Shown: positions 11,700 to 24,990 of the stretch, one piece after another | Layout of the letters: each line of letters opens with the position of its first letter | How positions within the stretch are numbered: position 1 is the first letter of the stretch | From: Aristolochia californica | Lineage: Eukaryota > Streptophyta > Magnoliopsida > Piperales > Aristolochiaceae | Assembly (NCBI GenBank): GCA_029961685.1 | Contig: JARWKL010000005.1 | Span: 14,040,164 to 14,104,163, forward strand | DNA: 64,000 nt | Direction of reading: 5' to 3' | Program-made: the position numbers and the translations under genes | The notes under the pieces: model-generated | The model's input: the letters and a program-made list of their open reading frames with translations, nothing else | Database searches by the model: none | Told to the model about the DNA's origin: nothing

Positions 11700-14600
11700 T
11701 ATTGTGATCTATTTGCCTTTTTTGTTTACGAAATGAAGGGAGAACAAAAACTCAAAGTTTTGATTTAAGAAAAAAAGTATACATCTAAAATGGAAATGCA
11801 CAATGAACAAATGTTGAGAGAGATAATTTCGAAGAGTGTTTGTAATTTTTAGGGATTGTAAACTCTTTTTAGTTTTTATATACTAGGTTTTTCAATCGTC
11901 GGGAAAAGCGAGAGGCTGGGGGATTTTTAACTGAGTGTTGACTCCCAATCCATAAGTAATTTCTTAAAAAAATATAGCTTGTTATACTTGATAAATCACT
12001 TTACAATCATTTATGATTGTTTCGTCAAATTTTTGTAGATGGGAAAAAGAATGGCTTGCTAGATTCTAGTAAATGTCCACCGCACGTTCACTTCAGAATT
12101 GAATGTGCGTTTGTTATTCTCTTTAGACGGTTTGGACCCATAGGTCATTTTCATCTTTAACATGTTTCAAGCATGTATATCCATTTTTAAAACATGTGTA
12201 GAAGAAATCTCTTTCTTTTAAAAATCCAAGCTATTATTGTTGAACTAGTGGAAATTCCCAAACTTGGATAACAAAACTTTTGTGTTCATTTGTGGTGTGA
12301 GAATAAATTTTATTTACATAAATTTGTTGTTGTTTTAAATTTTTTCCATACATATAATCTAAATTTTTCATTTTCTTGTGATCTATTTGCCTTTTTTGTG
12401 TACGGGATGAAGGGAGAGCAAAAACTCAAAGTTTTGATTTAAGGAAAAAGTATGCATAAAAAATGGAAATGAACAATGCATAAATGTAAAGAGAGATAAT
12501 TCCAAAGTGTGTCTGTAATTTTTAGGGATTATAATTTTTTTTTTATGTTTTTATATACTAGGTTTTGCAATCGTTGGGAAAAGGGGTAGGCGGGGGATAT
12601 TTAACTGAGTGTCTCCCAATCCTTCAGTCATTTCTTACAAAAATATAGCCCATTACGCTTGAAAAATCATTTTACAATCATTTATGATTGTTAGGTCAAC
12701 TGTTTGTTAATGGGAAAAATAATGGTTTGTATGACTCAGGTAAATTATCCCACTGCAAGTTCACTTGAGAATTTAATGAGCGTTTGTTATTCTCTTGAAA
12801 TGGTTTGGATCCCTAGGTTATTTATATCTTTAACATGTTTCAAGCAAGCATATCCATTTTTATAACATGTGTAGAAGAAATCTCTTTCTTGTAAAATTCC
12901 AAGCTATTAGGGTTGAACTAGTGGAATTTCCCAAACATGGATAACAAAAATTTTGTGTTCATTTGTCGTGTGTGAATAAATTTTCTTTATATACGTTTTT
13001 TGTTTTTAAAATTTTTTCCGTATTTAAGCTATTAAAGTTTCATTATGTTGTGATTTATTTGCCTTTTTTGTTTACGGGATGAATGCAGAGTGAAACCTCA
13101 AAGTTGTGATTTAAGAAAAAAGTATACATATAAAATGGAAATGCACAATGCACGAAAGTGGAGAGAGATAATTCCGAAGAGTGTTTGTAATTTTTAGTGA
13201 TTGTAAACTCTTTTTAGCTTTAATATATTAGGTTTTGCTATAGTCGGGAAAAGGGGGATTTTAACTGAGTGTTGACTCCCAATCCATAAGTGATTTCTTA
13301 ATAAAATATGGCCCGTTATGCATGATAAATCACTTTACAATCATCTTTGACAGTTACGCCAACTTTTTGTAAATAGGCAAAATAAAGGCTTGTTTGACTT
13401 GGGTAAATATTCCACTGCACGTTCACTTGAGAATATATTGAGCGTTTTTTATTCCCTTTAAAAGGTGTGGATCCATAGGTCATTTGCATCTTTAACATGT
13501 CTTAAGTATGCATATCCATTTTTAAAATATGTGTAGATGAAATCTCTTTCTTATACCAGTCCAAGCTATTAGGGTTGAACTAGTGGAATTTCCCAAACCC
13601 GGATAACAAAACTTTTATGTTCATTTGTGGTATGTGAGTAAATTTTCTTTACTTACATTTGTTGTTTTTTAAAATTTGTTCCATACATAACCTCTAAAAG
13701 TTTCATTTTGTTGTGATCTATTTGCCTTTTTTGTATACGGGATGAATGGAGTGCAAAAACTCAAAGTTTTGATTTATGAAAAAAGATTACATCTAAAATA
13801 GAAATGCACAATGCACAAATGTAGAAAGAGATAATTCCAAAGAGTGTCTGTAACTTTTAGGGATTGTAAACTATTTTTAGTTTGTATAAATTAGTTTTTG
13901 CAATCGTCGGGAAAAAGGTTGGGGGGGGGGGGATTTTTAACTGTGTGTTGACTCCCAATCCACAAGTAATTTCTTACAAAAATATAGCCCATTACACATA
14001 ATAAATCAATTCACAATCATCTATGATTGTTTGGTCTGCTTTTCATTAATGGGCAAAATAATGGCTTGTCTGACTCGGGTAAATATCCCACTGCACGTTC
14101 ACTTTAGAATTTAATGAGCATTTGTTATTCTCTTTAAAACGTTTGGATCCATTGGTCATTTGCATCTTTAACATGTTTCAAGCATGCATATCCATTTTTA
14201 AAACAAGTGTAGAGGAAATCTCTTTCTTATAAAATTCAAAGCTATGAGGGTTGAACAAGTGGAATTTCCCAAACCTGGATAAAAAAACTTTTGTGAGCAT
14301 TTATGGTTTGTGAATAAATTTTCTTTACTTACATTTGTCATTGTTTTATTTTTTTCCATACTTAAACTCTAAAATTTTCATTTTGTTGCGATCTATTTGC
14401 CTTTTTTGTTTGAGGAATGAAGGGAGAACGAAAACTCAATGTTTTGATTTAAGAATAAAAGTATACATATAAAATGGAAATGCACAATGAACAATTGTAG
14501 TGATAGATAATTCCGAAGTGTCTATAATTTTTAGGGATTGTAAACTCTTTTCAGTTTTTATATATTAGGTTTTGCAATCGTTGGGAAAAGGGGGAGGCAG

Positions 14601-17600
14601 GAGGATTTTTAACTGAGTGTTGACTCCCAATCCATAAGTCATTTCTTACAAAAATATAGCATGTTACGTATGATAAATCACTTTACAATCATCTATGATT
14701 GCGAGGTCAGCTTTTTGTTACTGGGTGAAATCATGACTTGTTTGACTCAGGTAAATATCCCATAGCACGTTCACTTCAGAATTTAATGAGCATTTCTTAT
14801 TCTCTTTAAAAGGTTTGGATCCATAGGTCATTTACATCTTTAAAAAGTTTCAAGCATGCATATCCATTTTTAAAACATGTGAAGAAGAAATCTCTTTCTT
14901 ATAAAATTCCATGCTCTTAGGGTTGAACGATTGGAATTTCCCATACTTGGATAACAAAACTTTTGTGTTCATTTTTTGTATGTGAATAAATTTTCTTTAC
15001 TTACATTTGTTGTTGGTTTAATTTTTTTCCATACATAATTTATAAAATTTTCATTTTGTTGTGATCTTTTTGCCTTTTTTGTTTACGGGACGAAGGGAGA
15101 GCAAAAACTCAAAGTTTTGATTTAAGAAATAAGTATACATCAAAAATGGAAATGCACAATGCACAAATGTAGAGAGAGATAATTCCAAAGAGTATCTATA
15201 ATTTTTAGTTATTATAAACTCTTTTTAGTTTTTATGTATTAGGATTTGCAATCGTCGGGAAAAGGGGGAGGAAGGGGGATTTTTAACTAAGAGTTGTCTT
15301 CCAATCCAAAAGTCATTTCATACAAAAATATAGCCCGTTACGCATGATAAATCACTTTACAATCATCGATGATTGTTAGGTTAGCTTTTTGTAAATGGGC
15401 AAAATAATGGCTTGTTTGACTCGGGTAAATATCCCACCGCACGTTCACTTGAGAATTTAATGAGAGCTTGTTATTCTCTTTAAAAGGTTTGTATCCATAG
15501 GTCATTTGCATCTTTTAATTGTTTCAAGAAAATCATCCATTTTTAAAACACGTGTAGAAGAAATCTCTTTCTTATAAAATTCCAATCTATTAGGGTTGAA
15601 CTAGTAGAATTTCCTAAACTTGGATAACAAAACTTTTGTGATCATTTGTGGTGTGTGAATCTATTTTATTTACTTACATTTGTGTTTGTTTTAAATTTTT
15701 TTTCCATACATAAACTCAAAAATTTTCATTTTGTTGTGATCTTTTTGCCATTTTTGTTTACAGGATGAAGGGAGAGCGAAAGCTCAAAGTTTTTATTTAA
15801 GAAAAATGTGTACATCTTAAATGGAAATGCACAAACCACAAATGTAGAGAGAGTTAATTCGAAAGAGTGTCTGTAATTTTTAGGGATTATAAACACTTTT
15901 TAGTTTTAATATATTAGGCTTTGCAATCGTCGGGAAAAAGGGGGAGGCGGGGGATTTTTAACTGAGTGTAGATTCCCAATCCATAAGTCATTTCTTACAA
16001 AAATATAGCCAGTTATGCATGATAAATCACTTTACAATCTTCTATGATTGTTACATCAGCTTTTTGTAAATGAGCAAAATAATGGCTTGTTTGACTCAGG
16101 AAAATATCCCACCATACATTCACTTGAGAATTTAATGAGCATTTGTTAGTCTCTTTAAAAGGTTTGGATCCATAGGTCATTTGCATCTTTAACATGTTTC
16201 AAACATGTATATCCATTTTTAAAACATGTGTAGAAGAAATATATTTCTTATAAAATTCAAAGCTATAAGAGATGAACAAGTGGAATTTCCCAAACTTGGA
16301 AAACAAAACTTTTGTGTTCATTTGTGGTTTGTGAATAAATTTTCTTTACTTACATTTATTGTTGGTTCAAATTTTGTCCATCCATAACTTCTAAAATTTT
16401 CATTTTGTTGTGATCTATTTGCCTTTTTGTTTACGGGATGATGGAAGAGTGAAAACTCAAATTTTTTATTTAAGAAAAAAGAATTCATCTAAAATGGAAA
16501 TGCACAATGCACAAATATTGAGAGAAAAAATTCCAAAGAGTGTCTGTAATTTTTAGGGATTGTAAAATCTTTTTAGTTTTTATATATTAGGTTTTGCAAT
16601 GGTCAGGAAAAGGGGGAGGCAGGGGAATTTTTAACTGAGTGTTGACTCCAATTCCATAAGTCCTTTCTTACAAAAATATAGCCCATTACGCATGATAAAT
16701 GACTTTACAATCATCTATGATTGTAAGGTCAGCTTTTTGTTAATGGGTGAAATCTTGTCTTGTTTGACTCGGGTAAATATCCCATAGTACGTTCACTTGA
16801 GAATTTAATGAGCGTTTCTTATTCTCTTTAAAATGTTTGGATCCATAGGTCATTTGCTTCTTTAACATGTTTCAAGCATGCATATCCATTTTTAAAACAT
16901 GTGAAGAAGAAATCTCTTTCTTATAACATTCCAAGGTCTTAGGGTTGAACTAGTGGAATTTCCCATACTTGGATAACAAAACTTTTGTGTTCATTTGTGG
17001 TGTGTGAATAAATTTTCTTTGCTTACATTTGTTGTTGTTTTAAAATTTTTCCATACATAAACTTTAAAATTTTCATTTTGTTGTGATCTATTTGCCTTTT
17101 TTGTTTAGGAGAGCAAAAACTCAAAGTTTAGATTTAAGAAATAACTATACATCTAAATTAGAAATGCACATTGCACAAATGTAGACAGAGATAATTCCAA
17201 AGAGTGTCTGCAATTTTTAGGGATCATAAATTCTTTTTTGTTTTTATATATTAGGTTTTGCAATCGTCGGGAAAATGGGGAGGCCTAGGGATTTTAACTT
17301 AGTGTTGACTTCCAATCCATAAGTCCTTTCTTACAAAAATAGTGCCCATTACACATGATAAATCAATTTACAATCATCTATGCTTGTTAGGTCAGATTTT
17401 TGTAAATGGGTGAAATAATGGCTTGTTTGACTCGGGTAAATATCCCATCGCACATTCGCTTGAGAATTTAAAGAGAGTTTGGTGTTCTCTTTAACAGGTT
17501 TCGATCCATAGGTCATTTGAATATTTAACATGTTTCAAGCATGCATATCCATTTTTAAAACAAGTATAAATAAATCTCTTTCTTATAAAATTCTAAGCTC

Positions 17601-18106
17601 TTAAGGTTGAACTAGAGGAATTTCCAAAACTTGGATAACAAAACTTTTGTGACCATTTTTGGTGTATGAATAAATTTTCTTTACTTACATTTGTTGTTGT
17701 TTTAATTTTTTTTCCATACATAAACTCTAAAATTTTCATTTTTTTGTGATCTATTTGTCTTTTTTGTTCACAAGATAAAGGGAGTGCGAAAACTCAAAGT
17801 TTTGATTTAAGAAAAAAGTATACATCTAAAATGGAAATGTACATTGCACAAATGTAGAGACAGATATTTCCAAAGAGTGTCTGTAATTTTTAGGGATTGT
17901 AAACTCTTTTTAGTTTTTATATATTAGGTTTTGTAATCGCTGGGAAAAGGGGGAGACATGGGTTTTTTTAACATAGTCCCAATCCATAAGTCATTTCCGA
18001 CAAAAATATAATCCTTTACGCTTGATAAATCACTTTAAAATCATGTATGATAGTTTGGTCAGGTTTTTTTAAATGGGCAAAATAATGGTGTGTCTCGAGT
18101 AAATAT
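11695..18106 (-). repeat. Satellite array, left arm part 2 (minus orientation)
   Basis: About nine and a half further units of roughly 670 bp run from the island to the inversion point. Equivalent anchors lie near 12,162, 12,830, 13,498, 16,195 and 17,531. They match the left-most units in orientation and keep the G-rich tract and GGATCC. They differ from 1-6 kb in having only the ACATGTGTAGAAGAAAT form of the variable segment. Open frames here are short and broken, the longest being about 60 codons. No non-satellite sequence is present apart from a 12-G run at 13,921-13,932. Confidence 0.96.
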
Positions 18107-18120
18107 TTGGAAAGTGATTT
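18048..18120. other. Array orientation switch (inverted-repeat centre)
   Basis: Left of about 18,106 the satellite reads in minus orientation, ending GGCAAAATAATGGTG...CTCGAGTAAATAT. From about 18,107 it reads in plus orientation, starting TTGGAAAGTGATTTATCATG. The plus-strand text at 18,107 onward is the reverse complement, with mismatches, of the text running left from about 18,047 (CGCTTGATAAATCACTTTAA). The centre therefore has an unpaired spacer of about 58 bp. Units on both sides point away from the centre. The two arms are diverged, so it is not a fresh perfect palindrome. No foreign sequence and at most 1-2 bases of shared sequence lie at the join. Confidence 0.9.
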
Positions 18121-18189
18121 ATCATGCGTAACGGACTTTATTACCCTAAGAAATAACTTATGGATTGGGAGTCAACACTCAGTTAAAAA

Positions 18190-18212
18190 TCCCCCGCCTC
18201 ACCCTTTTCCCA
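18190..18212 (+). repeat. Long-type C-rich tract (ancestral 16-bp segment retained)
   Basis: The unit reads ATCCCCCGCCTCACCCTTTT then CCCAGCG before ATTGCAAAACC. The same segment, as its reverse complement, is in the left-arm units, so it is probably ancestral. Most right-arm units instead read AATTCCCCGACGATTGC, lacking 16 bp between two CCCG copies. Other right-arm units keeping the segment are near 19,040, 22,331, 52,530, 57,145, 60,446, 61,777 and 62,450. These units are about 673 bp rather than 657 bp. Confidence 0.85.
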
Positions 18213-18218
18213 GCGATT

Positions 18219-18570
18219 GCAAAACCGGATATATAAAAACTAAAAAGAGCTTACAATCCATAAAAATTACAGACACTCTTTGGAATTATCTCTCTCTACA
18301 TTTGTGCATTGTGCATTTCCATTTTAGAAGTTCTCTTTTTTCTTAAATCAAAACTTTGAGTTTTCGGTCTTCCTTCATCCCGTAAACCAAAAAGGCAAAA
18401 CCGGATATATAAAAACTAAAAAGAGCTTACAATCCATCAAAATTACAGACACTCTTTGGAATTATCTCTCTCTACATTTGGGCATTATGCATTTCCATTT
18501 TAGAAGTTCTCTTTTTTCTTAAATAAAAACTTTGACTTTTCGGTCTTCCTTCATCCCGTAAACCAAAAAG
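18219..18570 (+). repeat. 176-bp tandem duplication inside the first right-arm unit
   Basis: The stretch from GCAAAACCGGATATATAAAA to AACCAAAAAG occurs at 18,219-18,394 and again at 18,395-18,570, an offset of 176 bp. The copies differ at several positions (CCATAAAAATT versus CCATCAAAATT, TTTGTGCATTG versus TTTGGGCATTA). The join occurs where GGCAAA of the unit's GGCAAATAGATC block meets GCAAAACCGG, so about five bases are shared. It lies only about 110 bp from the orientation switch. Confidence 0.9.
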
Positions 18571-20589
18571 GCAAATAGATCACCTCAAAATACAAATTTT
18601 AGAGTTTATGCATGGGAAAAATTTAAACCAATAACAAATGCAAGTAAAGAAAATTTATTCAAACACAACAAATGAACACAAAATTTTTGCAATCCAAGTT
18701 TGCGAAATTCCACTAGTTCAACCCTAACAGCTTGGAATTTTATAAGAAAGAGATTTCTTCCACACTTGCTTTAAAAATGGATATGCATGCATGAAACGTG
18801 TTAAAGATGCAAATCACCTATGGATCAAAACCTTTTGAAGAGAATGACAAACGTTCATTAAATTCTAAAGTGAACGTGCGGTGGGATATTTGCCTGAGTC
18901 AAATTAGCCATTATTTTGCCCATTTACAAAAAGCTGACCTAATGATCATAGATGATTGTAAAGTGATTTATCATGCGTTACGGGCTATATTACCCTAAGA
19001 AATGACTTATGGATTGGGAGTCAACACTCAGTTAAAAATCCCCCGCCTCACCCTTTTCCCGACGATTGCAAAACCGGATATATAAAAACTAAAAAGAGCT
19101 TACAATCCATAAAAATTACAGACACTCTTTGGAATTATCTCTCTCTACATTTGTGCATTGTGCATTTCCATTTTAGAAGTTCTCTTTTTTCTTAAATAAA
19201 AATATTGAGTTTTCGGTCTCCCTTCATCCCGTAAACCAAAAAGGCAAATAGATCACCTCAAAATGCAAATTTTAAAGTTTATGCATGGGAAAAATTTAAT
19301 CCAAAAACAAATGCAAGTATAGAAAATTTATTCAAACACAACAAATGAACAAAAAAGTTTTGCAGTCCAAGTTTGGGAAATTCCACTAGTTCAACCCTAA
19401 CACCTTTGAATTTTATAAGAAAGAGATTTCTTCCACACATGCTTTAAAAATGGATATGCATGCATGAAACGTGTTAAAGATGCAAATCACCTATGGATCA
19501 AAACCTTTTGAAGAGAATGACAAACGTTCATTAAATTCTAAAGTGAACGTGCGGTGGGAAATTTGCCTGAGTGAAACTAGCCATTATTTTGCCCATTTAC
19601 AAAAAGCTGACCTAACGATCATAGATGATTGTGAAGTGATTTATCATGCGTTACGGGCTATATTACCCTGAGAAATGACTTATGGATTGGGAGTCAACAC
19701 TTAGTTAAAAATTCCCCGACGATTGCAAAACCTGATATATAAGAACTAAAAAGAGCTTACAATCCCTAAAAATTACAGACACTCTTTGGAATTATCTCTC
19801 TCTACATTTGTGCATTGTGCATTTCCATTTTAGATGTACACATTTTTCTCAAATAAAAACTTTGAGTTTTCGGCCTCCCTTCATCCCGTAAACCAAATAT
19901 GCAAATAGATCAAGACAAAATGAAAATTTTAGAGTTTTTGTTTGGAAAAATTTTAAAACAATAACAAATGTAAGTAAAGAAAATTTATTCACACACCACA
20001 AATGAACCCAAAAGTTTTGCTGTCCGAGTTTGGGAAATTCCACTAGTTCAACCCTAACAGCTTGAAATTTTATAAGAAAGAGATTCCTTCCACACATGCT
20101 TTAAAAATGGATATGCATGCATGAAACGTGTTAAAGATGCAAATCACCTATGGATCAAAACCTTTTGAAGAGAATGACAAACGTTCATTAAATTCTAAAG
20201 TGAACGAGAGGTGGGATATTGGCCTGAGTCAAACTAGTCATTATTTTGCCCATTTACAAAAAGCTGACCTAACGATCATAGATGATTGTAAAGTGATTTA
20301 TCATGCGTTACGGGCTTTATTACCCTAAGAAATGACATATGGATTGGGAGTCAACACGCAGTTAAAAATTCCCCGACGATTGCAAAACCTGATTTATAAG
20401 AACTATAAAGAGCTTACAATCCCTAAAAATTACAGAAACTCCTTGGAATTATCTCTCTCTACATTTTGTGCATTGCGCAGTTCCATTTTAGATGTACTCA
20501 TTTTTCTTAAATTAAAACATTGAGTTTTCGGTTTCCCTTCATCCCGTAAACCAAAAATGCAAATAGATGGCCACAAAATGAAAATTTTA

Positions 20590-21700
20590 GAGTTTACGTT
20601 TTAAAAAAAGTAAAAAAAAAAGGAAATGTGAGTAAAGCAATTTTATTCACACACCACAAATGAAACCAAAAGTTTTGCTGTCCAAGTTTGGGAAATTCCA
20701 CCAGTTCAACCCTAACAGCTAGGAATTTTATAAGAAAGAGATTTCTTCCACACATGCTTTAAAAATGGATATGCATGCTTGAAACGTGTCAAAGATGCAA
20801 ATCACCTATGGATCAAAACCTTTTGAAGAGAATGATAAACGTTCATCAAATTCTAAAGTGAACGTATGGTGGGATATTTGCCTGAGTCAAACTAGCCATT
20901 ATTTTGCTTATTTACAAAGAGCTGACCTAACGATCGTAGATGATTGTAAAGTGATTTATCATGCGTTACGGGCTATATTACCCTAAGAAATGACTTATGG
21001 ATTGGGAGTGAACACTCAGTTAAAAATTGCCCGACGATTGCAAAACCTGATATATAAGAACTAAAAAGAGCTTGCAATCCCTAAAAATTACAGACACTCC
21101 TTGGAATTATCTCTCTCTACATTTTTGCATTGTGCATTTCCATTTTAGATGTACTCATTTTTCTTAAATAAAAACTTTGAGTTTTCGGTCTCCCTTCATC
21201 CCGTAAACCAAAAATGCAAATAGATCCCACAAAATGAAAATTTTAGAGTTTATGTTTGGAAAAATTTTAAAACAATAACAAATGTGAGTAAAGAAAATTT
21301 ATTCACACACCACAAATGAACCCAAAAGTTTTGCTGTCCAAGTTTGGGAAATTCCACCAATTCAATCCTAACAGCTTGGAATTTTATAAGAATGAGATTT
21401 CTTCCACACATGCTTTAAAAATGGATATGCATGCTTCAAACATGTTAAAGATGCAAATCACCTATGGATCAAAACCTTTTGAAGAGAATGACAAACGTTC
21501 ATTAAATTCTAAAGTGAACGTGCGGTGGGATATTTGCCTGAGTCAAACTAGCCATTATTTTGCCCATTTACAAAAAGCTGACCTAATGATCATAGATGAT
21601 TTTCAAGTGATTTATCATGTGTTAAGGGCTATATTACCCTAAGAAATGACTTATGGATTGGGAGTCAACACTTAGTTAAAAATTCCCCGACGATTGCAAA
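20590..21700 (+). repeat. Older block E1, related to 23,878-24,990
   Basis: Units here share private variants with units 3,289 bp (five units) to the right: a TTTTAAAAAAA form of the leader, AATTTTATTC, ATGAAACCAAAAG, CGTGTCAAAGATGC, TCATCAAATTCTAAAG and TTTGCTTATTTA. The copies also differ at many sites, so the duplication is older than those at 29-41 kb and 50-60 kb. Limits are approximate. Confidence 0.6.
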
Positions 21701-23877
21701 ACCTGATTTATAAGAACTATAAAGAGCATACAATCCCTAAAAATTACAGACACTCCTTGGAATTATCTCTTTCTACATTTGTGCATTGTGCCTTTCCATT
21801 CTAGATGTACTCATTTTTCTAAAATAAAAACTTTGAGTTTTCGGTCTCCTTTCATCCCGCAAACCAAAAATGCAAATAGATCAGCATAAAATGAAAATTT
21901 TAGAGTTTATGTTTCAAAAAAAATTTAAAAAATAAGAAATGTGAGTATAGAAAAATTTTTCACACACCACAAATGAACCCAAAAGTTTTGCGGTCCAAGT
22001 TCCACCAGTTCAACCCTAACAGGTTGGAATTTTATAAGAATGAGATTTCTTCCACACATGCTTTAAAAATGGATATGCATGCTTCAAACATGTTAAAGAT
22101 GCAAATAACCTAGGGATCAAAACCTTTTGAAGAGAATTACAAACGTTCATTAAATTCTCAAGTGAACGTGCGGTGGGATATTTACCTGAGTCAAACGAGC
22201 CATTATTTTGCCAACTTACAAAAAGCTGACCTAACCATCATAGATGATTGGAAAGTGATTTATCATGCGTAACGGGTTATATTACCCTAAGAAATAACTT
22301 ATGGATTGGGAGTCAACACTCAGTTAAAAATCCCCCGCCTCACCCTTTTCCCGACGATTGCAAAACCGGATATATAAAAACTAAAAAGAGCTTACAATCC
22401 ATAAAAATTACAGACACTTATGGAATTATCTCTCTATACATTTGTGCGTTGTGCATTTCCATTTTAGAAGTTCCCTTTTTTCTTAAATCAAAACTTTGAG
22501 ATTTCGGTCTCTCTTCATCCCGTAAACAAAAAAGGCAAATAGATCACCTCAAAATGCAAATTTTAGAGTTTATACATGGGAAAAATTTAAACAAATAGAA
22601 AATGTACGTAAAGAAAATTTATTCAAGCACAAAAAATGAACACAAAAGTTTTGCAGTCCAAGTTTGGGAAATTCCACTAGTTCAACCCTAACAGCATGGA
22701 ATTTTATAAGAATGAGATTTCTTCCACACATGCTTTAAATATGGATATGCATTCTTCAAACGTGTTAAAGATGCAAATCACCTATGGATAAAAACCTTTT
22801 GAAGAGAATGATAAATGTTCATTAAATTCTAAAGTGAACGTGCGGTGGGATAATTGCCTGAGTCAAACTAGCCACTATTTTGCCATTTACAAAAAGCTGA
22901 CCTAACGATCATAGATGATTGTAAAGTGATTTATCATGCGTTATGGGCTATATTACCCTATGAAATGACTTTTGGATTGGGAGTCAACACTCAGTTAAAA
23001 ATTCCCCGACGATTGCAAAACCTGATATATAAGAACTAAAAAGAGCTTACAATCCCTAAAAATTACAGACGCTCCTTGGAATTATCTCTCTCTACATTTG
23101 TGCATTGTGCATTTCCATTTTAGATGTACTCATTTTTCTTAAATTAAAACTTTGAGTTTTCTGTCGCCCTTCTTCCCGTAAACCAAAAAGGCAAATAAAT
23201 CACCACAAAATGAAAATTTTAGAGTTTATGTTTGGAAAAATTTTAAAACAATAAAAAATGTAAGTAAAGAAAATTTATTCACACACCACAAATGAACCCA
23301 AAAGTTTGGCTGTCCAAGTTTGGGAAATTCCACGAGTTCAACCCTAACAACTTGGAATTTTATAAGAATGAGATTTCTTCCACACATGCTTTAAAAATCG
23401 ATATGCATGCTTCAAACGTGTTAAAGATGCAAATCACCTATGGATCAAAACCTTTTGAAGAGAATGACAAACGTTCATTAAATTCTAAAGTGAATGTGCG
23501 GTGGGATATTTGCCTGAGCAAAACTAGCCATTATTTTGCCCATTTACAAAAAGCTGACCTAACGATCATAGATGATTGTAAAGTGATTTATCATGTGTTA
23601 TGGGCTACATTACCCTAAGAAATGACTTGTGGACTGGGAGTCAATGCTCAGTTAAAAATTCCCCGACGATTGGAAAACCTGATTTATAAGAAGTAGAAAG
23701 AGCTTACAATCCCTAAAAATTACAAACACTCCTTGGAATTATCTCTCTCTACATTTGTGCATTGTGCATTTCCATTTTAGATGTACTCATTTTTCTTAAA
23801 TAAAAACTTTGAGTTTTCGGTCTCCCTTCATCCCACAAACCAAAAATGCAAATAGATCACCACAAAATGAAAATTTT

Positions 23878-24990
23878 AGAGTTTAGGTTTTAAAAAAATT
23901 TAAAAAAATAAGAAATGTGGGTAAAGAAATTTTATTCACACACCACAAATGAAACCAAAAGTTTTGCTGTCCAAGTTTGGGAAATTCCAACAGTTCAACC
24001 CTAACAGCTTGGAATTTTATAAGAAAGAGATTTCTTCCACACATGCTTTAAAAATGGATATGCATGCACGAAACGTGTCAAAGATGCAAATCACCTATGG
24101 ATCAAAACCTTTTGAAGAGAATGGCAAACGTTCATCAAATTCTAAAGTGAACGTAGGGTGGGATATTTGCCTGAGTCAAACTAGCCATTATTTTGCTTAT
24201 TTAGAAAGAGCTGACCTAACGATCATAGATGATTGTAAAGTGATTTATCATGCCTTACGGGCTATATTACCCTAAGAAATGACTTATGGATTGGGAGTGA
24301 ACACTCAGTTAAAAATTGCCCGACAATTGCAAAACCTGATATATAAGAACTAAAAAGAGCTTACAATCCCTAAAAATTACAGACACTCCTTGGAATTATC
24401 TCTCTCTACATTTGTGCATTGTGCATTTCCATTTTAGATGTACTCATTTTTCTTAAATAAAAAATTTGAGTTTTCGGTCTCCCTTCATCCCGTAAACCAA
24501 AAATGCAAATAGATCACCACAAAATGAAAATTTTAGAGTTTATGTTTTAAAAAAATTAAAAAAATAAGAAATGGGAGTAAAGAAAATTTATTCACACACC
24601 ACAAATGAACTCAAAAGTTTTACTGTCCAAGTTTGGGAAATTCCACCAGTTCAACCCTAACAGCTTGGAATTTTATAAGAATGAGATTTCTTCCACACAT
24701 GCTTTAAAAAAGGATATGCATGCTTTAAATGTGTTAAAGATGCAAATCACCTATGGATCAAAACCTTTTGAAGAGAATGACAAACGTTCATTAAATTCTA
24801 AGGTGAACGTACGGTGGGATATTTGGGTGAGTCAAACTAGCCATTATTTTGCCCATTTACAAGAAGCTGGCCTAACGATCATAGATGATTGTAAAGTGAT
24901 TTATCAAGTGTTACGGGCTATATTACCCTAAGAAATGACTTATGGATTGGGAGTTAGCACTCAGTTAAAAATTCCCCGACGATTGCAAAA
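23878..24990 (+). repeat. Older block E2, related to 20,590-21,700
   Basis: This is the partner of the block 3,289 bp to the left. It carries the same ATGAAACCAAAAG, GTGTCAAAGATGC and CATCAAATTC variants. It contains one open frame of 108 codons from 23,949 and another from 24,605. Confidence 0.6.
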
